In this document: piece by piece, positions 1 to 5,024 of the stretch
How positions within the stretch are numbered: position 1 is the first letter of the stretch
Layout: each line of letters begins with the position of its first letter
From: Acidobacteriota bacterium
GTDB lineage: Bacteria; Acidobacteriota; Terriglobia; Terriglobales; Acidobacteriaceae
Direction of reading: 5' to 3'
NCBI GenBank assembly: GCA_021781075.1
Contig: JAJXXN010000186.1
Span: 1 to 6,857, forward strand
Length of the DNA: 6,857 nucleotides
Made by a program: the position numbers and the translations under genes
The notes under the pieces: generated by a model
The model's database searches: none
What the model was told of the DNA's origin: nothing
What the model saw: only the letters and a program-made list of their open reading frames with translations

Positions 1-370
1 CCGGCGTCAACCCGCCGGCAGGCAGCATCCGCGCCACATCCGCCACGTCATCCGTCTCCGGCCGCGTCTTGGCCCGCCGCTTCCGGTCCAGCGTCACATT
101 CCAAACTATGCGCACCAGCCACACGCGCGGGTCGCGCACCTCGCCCAGCATGGCCTTGTGCCTGAGTACGCGCAAGAACGCCTCCTGCACCGCATCCTCG
201 GCATCGGCCGCATTCCTCAAAACCGAGTAGGCCACGCGGTACATCGTCCCCGAGTACTGCTCCACCAACTCGGCGACCGCGCGCTCCTCCGCCGCTCTGT
301 CTCTCTCTTCCACCACAGTCGTACCCGAGACTCCCATCCAAACCGGCAATGTGGCCTGATGCGCGCCCAT
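1..370 (-). CDS. ECF-type RNA polymerase sigma factor, N-terminal part (cut by window edge)
   Basis: Reading the minus strand from 370 to 1 gives an uninterrupted frame that leaves the window without a stop. Counting from the second in-frame ATG (position 337), residues 24-60 form a typical sigma-70 region 2, with YRVAYSVLRNAADAED followed by AVQEAFLRVLRH. Residues 71-88 (RVWLVRIVWN then a basic DRKRR stretch) fit the -10 recognition helix of ECF sigma factors. ECF factors bind core RNA polymerase and redirect it to specific promoters, often in stress or envelope responses. Region 4, and any anti-sigma gene, would lie beyond position 1, so the subgroup cannot be named. The start is uncertain: ATG at 370 follows directly on an in-frame TAG, ATG at 337 is 11 codons later, and neither has a clear Shine-Dalgarno sequence. 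Family assignment is secure; the regulon is unknown. Confidence 0.9.
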   Translation of the reverse strand, partial: MGAHQATLPVWMGVSGTTVVEERDRAAEERAVAELVEQYSGTMYRVAYSVLRNAADAEDAVQEAFLRVLRHKAMLGEVRDPRVWLVRIVWNVTLDRKRRAKTRPETDDVADVARMLPAGGLTP

Positions 371-541
371 CTACCATAGGACGCAAAAACACCTTCAAAC
401 GCTCAGCCCGCCACTGCCCGTCCTGCTCCTCAACCGGTCCTGGACACGGGTGAGGATGAAGCACTCCGGCCCGCGTCCATCAATACAAACAGCCAGCAGT
501 CTGCGCGACCACTGGCTGCTCATCTTCACCAAATTTCCCCT

Positions 542-596
542 CAGTCCCTTGGTTCTCAGGCCCTATGTCCCTAAGTCCCTTGGTCCCTCGGTCACT
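542..596. repeat. Degenerate ~8-nt tandem repeat array, consensus NNGTCCCT
   Basis: Seven consecutive units can be laid out: CAGTCCCT, TGGTTCT (7 nt), CAGGCCCT, ATGTCCCT, AAGTCCCT, TGGTCCCT and CGGTCACT. The array ends four bases before the stop codon end of the TPR gene at 600, so it lies in that gene's 3' flank and upstream of the sigma factor gene. It has no coding potential that I can support. It shares the GYCCCT core with the heptamer array at 1566-1607. Confidence 0.75.
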
Positions 597-599
597 CCG

Positions 600-1301
600 T
601 TACTTCCCCAGCTTCTGCGCGGCAATTGCTCCTGCCGAGCCATCCTTGTCCGCATCCTTGATCTTGGCCCAGAGCGCCTTGGCCTTGTCCGTCTGGCCCT
701 CGCCATCATAAATATCCGCCTCGGCCAACTCAGCCGAATAAGCCGTCACCGTCACCGATGGCTTGGCCACAATCTCGTTGAGCAGGCTGATGGCATCGCT
801 GTCCCGCTTTGTCGAGTGGTACAGGTTCGCCAGTGCCATCTTCGCCAGGTTGGCCAACTCGTGGTTTGAGCCGTCCTTCAGGTCCTTGAATTCCGCCTCG
901 GCCTGCGCCGTCTGGCCCAGCTCCGCATCCGTCACACCCACAAAATACTTGGCCTTGGCGCCCTCGGGCAGCCAGCCGTATTTTGCAACCACTGCCGCAA
1001 ACTCCTGGTTCGCCTTCTTCGAGCGCTCCGCCGCGGAGTTCATCATCCCCGGCAACGGCTCCTGCCCCGGCTGCTGCACCGGCGTCGTATAGGTGTCCAG
1101 CGCCGCGTTCAGCGCCGCATCCGCGGCATTGCTCTGCAGCGTCCAATAAGTGAGGGCGCCGGCGGCAAGCAGCAACGCGGCAACCAATATGATGATCCAG
1201 CGAACCAGGCTCGAGCGGTGGCCGCTCATCCAATTCGCCGAGGATGCCGCAGCCTTCGCCAGCGCATCCTCTTTCAATGCATGTCGTGTCTGTGATTTCA
1301 C
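600..1301 (-). CDS. Membrane-anchored tetratricopeptide-repeat protein, YfgM-like
   Basis: The product has 233 residues. A short basic/polar N-terminus (residues 1-34) is followed by one transmembrane segment at about 35-53 (WIIILVAALLLAAGALTYW), then a soluble region, presumably periplasmic. Helical pairs at about 117-143, 148-180 and 187-218 have TPR character (for example ALANLYHSTKRDSDAISLL and AEADIYDGEGQTDKAKALW). One N-terminal membrane anchor followed by TPRs is the architecture of YfgM, an ancillary partner of the SecYEG translocon and the chaperone PpiD in E. coli; similarity of layout does not prove the same role here. The start is GTG. A GGA at 1310-1308 lies 6 nt upstream, and a stronger AGGAAG at 1319-1314 lies 12 nt upstream. 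The C-terminus ends in a Lys-rich helix (AAQKLGK). The nearest gene downstream is the sigma factor, over 200 bp away, so an operon is unlikely. Confidence 0.85.
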   Translation of the reverse strand: MKSQTRHALKEDALAKAAASSANWMSGHRSSLVRWIIILVAALLLAAGALTYWTLQSNAADAALNAALDTYTTPVQQPGQEPLPGMMNSAAERSKKANQEFAAVVAKYGWLPEGAKAKYFVGVTDAELGQTAQAEAEFKDLKDGSNHELANLAKMALANLYHSTKRDSDAISLLNEIVAKPSVTVTAYSAELAEADIYDGEGQTDKAKALWAKIKDADKDGSAGAIAAQKLGK

Positions 1302-1312
1302 GGGATTTCCAT
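1298..1312 (-). other. Possible four-codon upstream ORF overlapping the TPR start
   Basis: On the minus strand, ATG at 1312-1310 opens the frame M-E-I-P-stop. Its TGA (1300-1298) overlaps the GTG start (1301-1299) of the TPR gene in the arrangement GTGA. AGGAAG at 1319-1314 sits only 1-2 nt before this ATG, closer than usual. The overlap would allow translational coupling, but five codons can arise by chance. Confidence 0.2.
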
Positions 1313-1565
1313 TCTTCCTGAGACTTGTGCGCCGCGCCGGGCTGCACTCCTATGTGCCCACGCCCCGGCCAACCTCCGTTAGTTTATCAGCGCACGCCAA
1401 CAAGGGTCTACCGCGCAGTCGGGCGGATGGACTTGTATCACCCTGCTTGCTGAAACATGGGGCCATTCAGATGTCGGTCTGCGGAAAACTCACCGACCAG
1501 GAGGGCAATCCCGGAAAGTTACATTCCAAAGCTCCCTGCATTCCAATCCACCCTCCGTACACTTC

Positions 1566-1607
1566 GCCCTTAGCCCTGTGCCCTGTGCCCTGTGCCCTGC
1601 GCCCCAT
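1566..1607. repeat. Heptamer tandem repeat array, GCCCTGT
   Basis: Six consecutive 7-nt units are visible: GCCCTTA, GCCCTGT, GCCCTGT, GCCCTGT, GCCCTGC and GCCCCAT. The three central copies are identical. The array lies 26 bp upstream of the -10-like box of the gene at 1645. Identical neighbouring copies suggest expansion by replication slippage, so copy number may differ between strains. Confidence 0.85.
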
Positions 1608-1632
1608 CACACCGCCACGTCCCGTCGCGCGG

Positions 1633-1638
1633 TACACT
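1633..1638 (+). promoter_or_regulatory. Candidate -10 box (TACACT) giving a leaderless start
   Basis: TACACT matches TATAAT at four of six positions and ends exactly 6 nt before the ATG at 1645. Initiation about 7 nt after the hexamer would place the first transcribed base on the start codon. There is no purine-rich Shine-Dalgarno sequence between the box and the ATG, in keeping with a leaderless mRNA. No good -35 is seen about 17 nt upstream. Confidence 0.4.
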
Positions 1639-1644
1639 ATTTCC

Positions 1645-2022
1645 ATGTACGAGGATTTCAAAGTCACCGACCGCTGGACCAACGAAGAGCTGCACTGCGT
1701 CTGGAAGGCCAACATCGTCGCCATTGCCACGCGCCACGCCGACTCCACAGATGTCCGCTTTGATGTCAATAGCCGCCCCATGTGGATTGCGCTGCCCAAC
1801 GACGCCTGGACCGAGCAAAAAAAACGCACCGGCAAGGTCATCACCGACCGACTCGCCGCGCAGATCGCCGGCCGCTACCTCAAGCAGATCATCGAGGAAG
1901 GCTTTGACTCGGCGCGCGAACTCTACACCATGACCGTCGACGAGGTGCTGGCGCAACTCGACGCCGTCGTCGCCGAGGCGCGCGAGCAAAAGGACCTGCC
2001 CGCGCTGCCCGTCATCGCCTAG
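1645..2022 (+). CDS. Hypothetical protein, 125 aa, cytoplasmic
   Basis: I do not recognise this family. The 125-residue product has no signal peptide or membrane segment. The N-terminal half (residues 1-55) is Trp-rich (W11, W20, W47, W55) and looks mixed alpha/beta, with the segment DVRFDVNSRPMWIALP at 36-51. The C-terminal half (about 56-116) is strongly helical and charged (DRLAAQIAGRYLKQIIEEGF, then TVDEVLAQLDAVVAEAREQ). There is one cysteine (C18) and no obvious catalytic motif. The frame is open further upstream, but ATG 1645 is preferred because the repeat array lies just upstream and a -10-like box lies 6 nt before it. Codon use is GC-rich like pckA, which supports a real gene. A hairpin terminator follows at 2046. 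An eight-A run occurs at 1817-1824 inside the gene. The role is unknown. Confidence 0.75.
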   Translation: MYEDFKVTDRWTNEELHCVWKANIVAIATRHADSTDVRFDVNSRPMWIALPNDAWTEQKKRTGKVITDRLAAQIAGRYLKQIIEEGFDSARELYTMTVDEVLAQLDAVVAEAREQKDLPALPVIA

Positions 2023-2045
2023 TACCCTTCACTTCCACAACCACC

Positions 2046-2074
2046 CGGGCCGCATCCAGCGGCCCGTTCTATTT
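2046..2074 (+). terminator. Intrinsic terminator after the hypothetical gene
   Basis: A perfect 8-bp GC-rich stem (CGGGCCGC at 2046-2053 with GCGGCCCG at 2059-2066, loop ATCCA) is followed by TTCTATTT. It begins 24 nt after the stop codon at 2022 and would separate that gene from pckA. Confidence 0.7.
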
Positions 2075-2135
2075 GACCACGGGCAAAAAACACGCGTCTT
2101 TGTTTCCTGCCCTGCCGACCCTGTGTTCCCCACAC

Positions 2136-2165
2136 CTGACCACCGTCGCCCCGGTATGGCAAAAT
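2136..2165 (+). promoter_or_regulatory. Weak candidate pckA promoter
   Basis: CTGACC (2136-2141) and CAAAAT (2160-2165) are each four-of-six matches to the sigma-70 -35 and -10 consensus, 18 nt apart, and would give a leader of roughly 65 nt before pckA. This is the best pair I see between the terminator at 2046 and pckA, but it could be chance. Confidence 0.25.
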
Positions 2166-2222
2166 GGATTGGCCGCAAATACGGCATTGGTGTGTGTGCC
2201 TCTTCCGGCATCACAATTTCGC

Positions 2223-2227
2223 AGGAG
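2223..2227 (+). promoter_or_regulatory. Ribosome binding site of pckA
   Basis: AGGAG lies 9 nt before ATG 2237. It decides the start: the frame is open up to 2123, but no earlier start codon has such a site, and the conserved part of the protein begins after 2237. Confidence 0.75.
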
Positions 2228-2236
2228 TCTTTCTTC

Positions 2237-3820
2237 ATGTCCATATCCGCCGCTCAGCAGGCACTACTCGACCTTGTCCAATCCCCTCAAACCCATCGCA
2301 ATCTTCCCGCCGGCCAACTGGTCGCCATCTCGCTCAACCGCGGGGAATCGCGCCTGGCCTCAAATGGCGCGCTCGTCGCCTACACCGGCCTGCGCACCGG
2401 CCGCAGCCCGCGCGATAAATTCACCGTCGACGACCCCACCACCCACTCCATCGTCGATTGGGGACGCGTCAACCAGCCCTTCGCAAAGGAAAAATTCGAC
2501 CAGCTCTTCGAGCGCGTCACCGCACATATGAAGGAGCGCGAGCTCTTCGTCGAGGACCTCTTCTGCGGCGCCGACCCCGCCTATCGCCTCCCCGTCCGCA
2601 TCATCGCCGAGTATGCCTGGCACGCGCTCTTCGTCAAGGACCTCTTCGTCCGCCCCACCGCAGTCGAGCGCGCAAGCCACCAGCCCGACTTCACCGTCGT
2701 CGTCGCCCCCGAGTTCGAGGCCGTCCCCGAGCGCGACGGAACCCGCTCCCAAACCTACATACTCGCCGACTACACCCGGCGCATCATCCTCATCGGTGGC
2801 ACCAAGTACGCCGGCGAAATCAAAAAATGCATCTTCGGCGTCATGAACTTCCTCATGCCCCAGAGCGACGTGCTACCCATGCACTGCTCGGCCAATGTCG
2901 GCAACGACGGCGTCACCGCGCTCTTTTTCGGCTTGAGCGGAACCGGCAAAACCACCCTCTCCGCCGATCCCAACCGCCGCCTCATCGGCGATGACGAGCA
3001 TGGATGGTCCAAGACCGGCATCTTCAACTTCGAGGGCGGATGCTACGCCAAGTGCGTCGACCTGAGCGAGGAGAAGGAACCGCAGATCTACCGCGCCATC
3101 CGCTTCGGCTCCGTGCTCGAAAACGTCGTCCTTCACCCCTCCACCTGCGAGCCGGATTACTTCGACATCAAGCACACCGAGAACACCCGTGCCGCATACC
3201 CTGTCGAATACATCGACAACGCACTCATCCCCGGCATCGGGGGCCATCCCAAAAACGTCCTCTTCCTCGCCGCCGACGCCTTCGGCGTGCTGCCACCCAT
3301 TTCGCGACTCACACCCGACCAGGCCATGTACCACTTCCTCTCCGGCTACACCGCAAAACTCGCCGGCACCGAGGCCGGCCTCGGCTCCGAGCCTGTCCCC
3401 GAATTCAGCGCCTGCTTCGGCTCGCCCTTCCTGCCTCTAGCGCCGCGCGTTTACGCCGAGATGCTCGGAAAACGCCTCAAGGAACACAACGCAACCTGCT
3501 GGCTGGTGAATACCGGCTGGAGCGGCGGCGCTTTCGGCACTGGCAAACGCATGAGCCTCAAAATCACCCGTGCGCTGGTCAACGCCGCGCTCAACGGCAC
3601 TCTCCACAACGTCGAGTTCACCACCGAGCATTCCTTCGGCCTCAGCATCCCCACCACTTGCCCCGAGGTGCCGCCGGAAATCCTCAACCCCCGCAACGTC
3701 TGGGCCGACAAGGCCGCCTATGACAAACAGGCCGCCGACCTCAGCGCGCGCTTCGAGGCCAACTTCAAGCAATTCGACGCCCCGGAAAACATCCGCAACG
3801 CCGGGCCGAAGACAAAATAG
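2237..3820 (+). CDS. pckA: Phosphoenolpyruvate carboxykinase (ATP)
   Basis: PckA converts oxaloacetate and ATP into phosphoenolpyruvate, CO2 and ADP in the cytoplasm, the first committed step of gluconeogenesis from TCA-cycle intermediates. The 527-residue length is normal for the ATP-dependent family. Landmarks in order: substrate-binding TGRSPRDKF with R56; Y191 and K197 in KYAGEIKK; metal ligand H216 in MHCSAN; P-loop GLSGTGKTT at 232-240 with K238; metal-binding D252/D253 in LIGDDEHGW; FNFEGGCYAK just after; and R318 in ENTR. These line up with E. coli Tyr207, Lys213, His232, Lys254 and Asp269 at a constant offset of 16, and with Arg333 at 15, so all key catalytic residues are present and the enzyme should be active. 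One deviation is K259, where the family signature normally has Asp or Glu. Codons are strongly GC-ending. The gene appears to be a single-gene unit, bounded by a terminator upstream and a hairpin downstream. Confidence 0.98.
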   Translation: MSISAAQQALLDLVQSPQTHRNLPAGQLVAISLNRGESRLASNGALVAYTGLRTGRSPRDKFTVDDPTTHSIVDWGRVNQPFAKEKFDQLFERVTAHMKERELFVEDLFCGADPAYRLPVRIIAEYAWHALFVKDLFVRPTAVERASHQPDFTVVVAPEFEAVPERDGTRSQTYILADYTRRIILIGGTKYAGEIKKCIFGVMNFLMPQSDVLPMHCSANVGNDGVTALFFGLSGTGKTTLSADPNRRLIGDDEHGWSKTGIFNFEGGCYAKCVDLSEEKEPQIYRAIRFGSVLENVVLHPSTCEPDYFDIKHTENTRAAYPVEYIDNALIPGIGGHPKNVLFLAADAFGVLPPISRLTPDQAMYHFLSGYTAKLAGTEAGLGSEPVPEFSACFGSPFLPLAPRVYAEMLGKRLKEHNATCWLVNTGWSGGAFGTGKRMSLKITRALVNAALNGTLHNVEFTTEHSFGLSIPTTCPEVPPEILNPRNVWADKAAYDKQAADLSARFEANFKQFDAPENIRNAGPKTK

Positions 3821-3849
3821 CCCTCCACCGCGCGCTGCAAAACACCGCC

Positions 3850-3881
3850 GAGTCTTCACCCGCTCCCGTGGGTGGGGACTC
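3850..3881 (+). terminator. Hairpin downstream of pckA, possible terminator
   Basis: A 12-bp stem with two G-U pairs (GAGTCTTCACCC at 3850-3861 with GGGTGGGGACTC at 3870-3881, loop of 8 nt) starts 29 nt after the pckA stop. There is no U-tract directly after it, so it may act as a 3'-end stabiliser or an imperfect terminator. Confidence 0.45.
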
Positions 3882-3984
3882 CGGCCTTCCCTCGGAAAAT
3901 TTCCCCGCTCATGACCTCGCCTCAACAATCTGGTTGTTGTACCATCTATCTTTGGGCATCCTCCATCATTCGCACAGGTGACAC

Positions 3985-4416
3985 TTGAGTAAATCCATCC
4001 TGCTAGGCCTCTCGCTCCTGCTTTCTTCATCCACTCTCATCATCTGCCAACAACCCGCGCCCGCTGCTCCGCAAAGCGAGTCCTACCAGTGCTGGACCTC
4101 CAACAACCTCAGCACTGTCCGCGAGGATTTCACCTTCGACTTCGCCACGCACCTCGCCACCCGTTACACTGTCTGGGAAAACGCCGCGCAAAGTTTCAAG
4201 AACCTCAAGTTCGATGAATCCGGCGACCAGCTCATCTTGCGCCAGGGCTGCGGATGGTCCGCCAAGCCCCTCGGATGCGCGACCATCAACCGCAAGACCA
4301 AACAGCTCTCACTCTACGCCTGGGGCAAAAACGGCGGCGAAGACGGCCCCGCGGGCGACTTCTCCGGCGGCCCCAATGTCGTCAATTACGACTGCAATTT
4401 ACTCCCGGCAAAATAA
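3985..4416 (+). CDS. Small exported protein with four cysteines, unknown function
   Basis: I do not recognise this family. The 143-residue product begins with a signal peptide: a short basic start (SK), hydrophobic residues 5-20, then an Ala/Pro-rich region (QQPAPAAPQ) where cleavage after about A27 is plausible. C21 follows LII, which is a poor lipobox, so lipidation is doubtful. The mature part, about 115 residues, has four cysteines (C36, C89, C98, C137), consistent with two disulfides outside the cytoplasm, and many aromatic residues in short beta-like strands. The tail is Gly-rich (GKNGGEDGPAGDFSGGPN). The start must be a non-ATG codon: the only Met is the initiator, an in-frame TGA at 3979-3981 lies just upstream, and TTG 3985 is preceded by AGGTGA at a short 3-nt spacing. 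Codon use matches pckA. A small secreted inhibitor or binding protein fold is possible, but that is speculation. Confidence 0.7.
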   Translation: MSKSILLGLSLLLSSSTLIICQQPAPAAPQSESYQCWTSNNLSTVREDFTFDFATHLATRYTVWENAAQSFKNLKFDESGDQLILRQGCGWSAKPLGCATINRKTKQLSLYAWGKNGGEDGPAGDFSGGPNVVNYDCNLLPAK

Positions 4417-4454
4417 TCCGCCCAGCCCTTCCTGTGGTAATTGTTCCCACGCGC

Positions 4455-4476
4455 TGTGGCCCGCAGGGGAGCCACA
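4455..4476 (+). other. Short hairpin between the exported protein and the rhodanese
   Basis: A 6-bp perfect inverted repeat (TGTGGC at 4455-4460 with GCCACA at 4471-4476, 10-nt loop) lies 38 nt after the stop at 4416 and 6 nt before the -10-like box of the rhodanese gene. It could be an operator or a weak terminator. No U-tract follows. Confidence 0.3.
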
Positions 4477-4482
4477 ATCGGT

Positions 4483-4488
4483 GATAAT
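4483..4488 (+). promoter_or_regulatory. Candidate -10 box (GATAAT) directly before the rhodanese start
   Basis: GATAAT matches the -10 consensus at five of six positions and ends 6 nt before ATG 4495. The intervening GGAGGC contains a Shine-Dalgarno-like GGAGG, but it is only 1 nt from the ATG, too close to act normally. Initiation 7 nt after the box would start the mRNA on the ATG. No -35 match is seen at 17 nt. Confidence 0.4.
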
Positions 4489-4494
4489 GGAGGC

Positions 4495-4854
4495 ATGAAT
4501 ACGACCTCCATTCTCATCCTTCTTGGCGTGCTCATTCTCTTTTTTATCTGGAAAAAAGCCGGCCAGCTATCGGCAAAAAATGCCGACCAGCTCATCAAGG
4601 CCGGTGCCATTGTCATTGACTGCCGCTCCGTCCCCGAGTTCAACGCCGGCCACCTTCCCAGCGCCATCAACATTCCCGTGGAGCGCATCGGAGAGGTTCA
4701 AAAGAAAATCCAGGACCGCAGCACGCCGTTGCTGCTCCATTGCCAGAGCGGGATGCGCAGCGGCATGGCGCGCAAACAGTTGCTGGGCATGGGCTATACG
4801 AACGTGCACAACCTGGGCTCATATTACCGGGCCGCTTCGCTGCTGAAAAAATAA
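4495..4854 (+). CDS. Membrane-anchored single-domain rhodanese
   Basis: The 119-residue product has an N-terminal hydrophobic helix at about 4-19 (TSILILLGVLILFFIW) followed by KK, then one rhodanese domain (about 25-117). Domain landmarks are DCRSVPEFNAGHLPSAINIP at 42-61, the classic fold start with its ExxxGHxxxAxNIP element, and the active-site loop HCQSGMRS with Cys83 in a CxxGxR arrangement. Catalytic Cys83 would carry a persulfide, transferring sulfur to a thiophilic acceptor such as cyanide, thioredoxin or an unknown protein partner. The six-residue loop starting at the Cys is typical of sulfurtransferases and not of Cdc25-type phosphatases. The Lys pair after the helix favours the domain facing the cytoplasm. 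ATG 4495 is chosen because the membrane helix starts immediately after it; the in-frame extension upstream adds only a polar, unrelated stretch. The physiological substrate is unknown. Confidence 0.9.
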   Translation: MNTTSILILLGVLILFFIWKKAGQLSAKNADQLIKAGAIVIDCRSVPEFNAGHLPSAINIPVERIGEVQKKIQDRSTPLLLHCQSGMRSGMARKQLLGMGYTNVHNLGSYYRAASLLKK

Positions 4855-4864
4855 TCGTTTCTTG

Positions 4865-4889
4865 ATGGCTTGCTTGGCCTTCAAGCCAT
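4865..4889 (+). terminator. Hairpin downstream of the rhodanese gene
   Basis: A perfect 8-bp stem (ATGGCTTG at 4865-4872 with CAAGCCAT at 4882-4889, 9-nt loop) starts 10 nt after the stop codon. Its position suits a terminator, but no U-tract follows and the stem is only moderately GC-rich. Confidence 0.4.
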
Positions 4890-4974
4890 ACATTCCACGC
4901 GCCTCGCAGGATTCAGTTGAGGTTTGCCATGCTGATTTGTAGAACCTTCGATTGACCATGTAACACTTGTTATA

Positions 4975-5003
4975 TTTACAAATTGCTCACAGCGTGGTAC
5001 GGT
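4975..5003 (+). promoter_or_regulatory. Weak candidate promoter of the propeller lipoprotein gene
   Basis: TTTACA (4975-4980, five of six to the -35 consensus) and TACGGT (4998-5003, three of six to -10) are 17 nt apart and would start transcription about 15 nt before the GTG. The surrounding 4930-4990 is noticeably AT-rich, with TTGACC at 4952 and TATATT at 4971 as alternative but badly spaced elements (13 nt). Confidence 0.25.
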
Positions 5004-5010
5004 TCTCCGT

Positions 5011-5016
5011 AAGGAG
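5011..5016 (+). promoter_or_regulatory. Ribosome binding site of the propeller lipoprotein gene
   Basis: AAGGAG lies 8 nt before the GTG at 5025 and is the strongest Shine-Dalgarno sequence in the window. It fixes the GTG as start, in agreement with the signal peptide that follows directly. Confidence 0.85.
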
Positions 5017-5024
5017 AATCTGAC

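Larger units (their letters stand above)
1302..1644. other. Divergent intergenic region, no gene supported
   Basis: These 343 bp separate the minus-strand TPR gene from the plus-strand gene at 1645, so both promoters should lie here. The plus-strand frame is open from 1150 across this region, but it runs through the tandem repeat at 1566-1607 and has no recognisable protein character before Met at 1645. A minus-strand TAAACT (rc of AGTTTA, about 1381-1386) could be a -10 box for the TPR gene, but no well-spaced -35 is visible. A 6-bp inverted repeat, GTCGGT at 1473-1478 and ACCGAC at 1492-1497, is weak. Apart from the repeat array and the proximal -10-like box I see nothing else. Confidence 0.6.

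Noticed and set aside
48..464. Minus-strand open frame across the sigma factor region
   Set aside because: It is out of frame with the clear ECF region 2 read from 370 to 1 and consists of low-complexity Gly/Arg-rich residues typical of a shadow frame in GC-rich DNA.
490..519. Inverted repeat CAGCCAG / CTGGCTG downstream of the TPR gene
   Set aside because: A 7-bp stem with a 16-nt loop, no U-tract on either strand and 80 nt from the TPR stop; not enough to call a terminator.
1150..1644. N-terminal extension of the gene at 1645 (frame open from 1150)
   Set aside because: The extension overlaps the TPR gene on the other strand and reads through the heptamer repeat array; the plausible protein begins at Met 1645.
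2123..2236. Upstream start for pckA adding 38 residues
   Set aside because: No Shine-Dalgarno sequence there, whereas ATG 2237 has AGGAG at 9 nt and gives the normal family length of 527 residues.
2360..3334. Long minus-strand and alternative plus-strand frames across pckA
   Set aside because: They are shadows of a GC-rich gene: the pckA frame carries every catalytic motif, while the others show only skewed Arg/Pro/Gly/Asp composition.
3923..3939. CAACAA / TTGTTG hairpin before the exported protein
   Set aside because: A 6-bp AT-rich stem with no U-tract or link to a promoter; likely chance.
3437..4030. 197-residue minus-strand frame over the pckA 3' end
   Set aside because: It lies mostly antisense to conserved pckA coding sequence, has no recognisable domain and no ribosome binding site that I could see.
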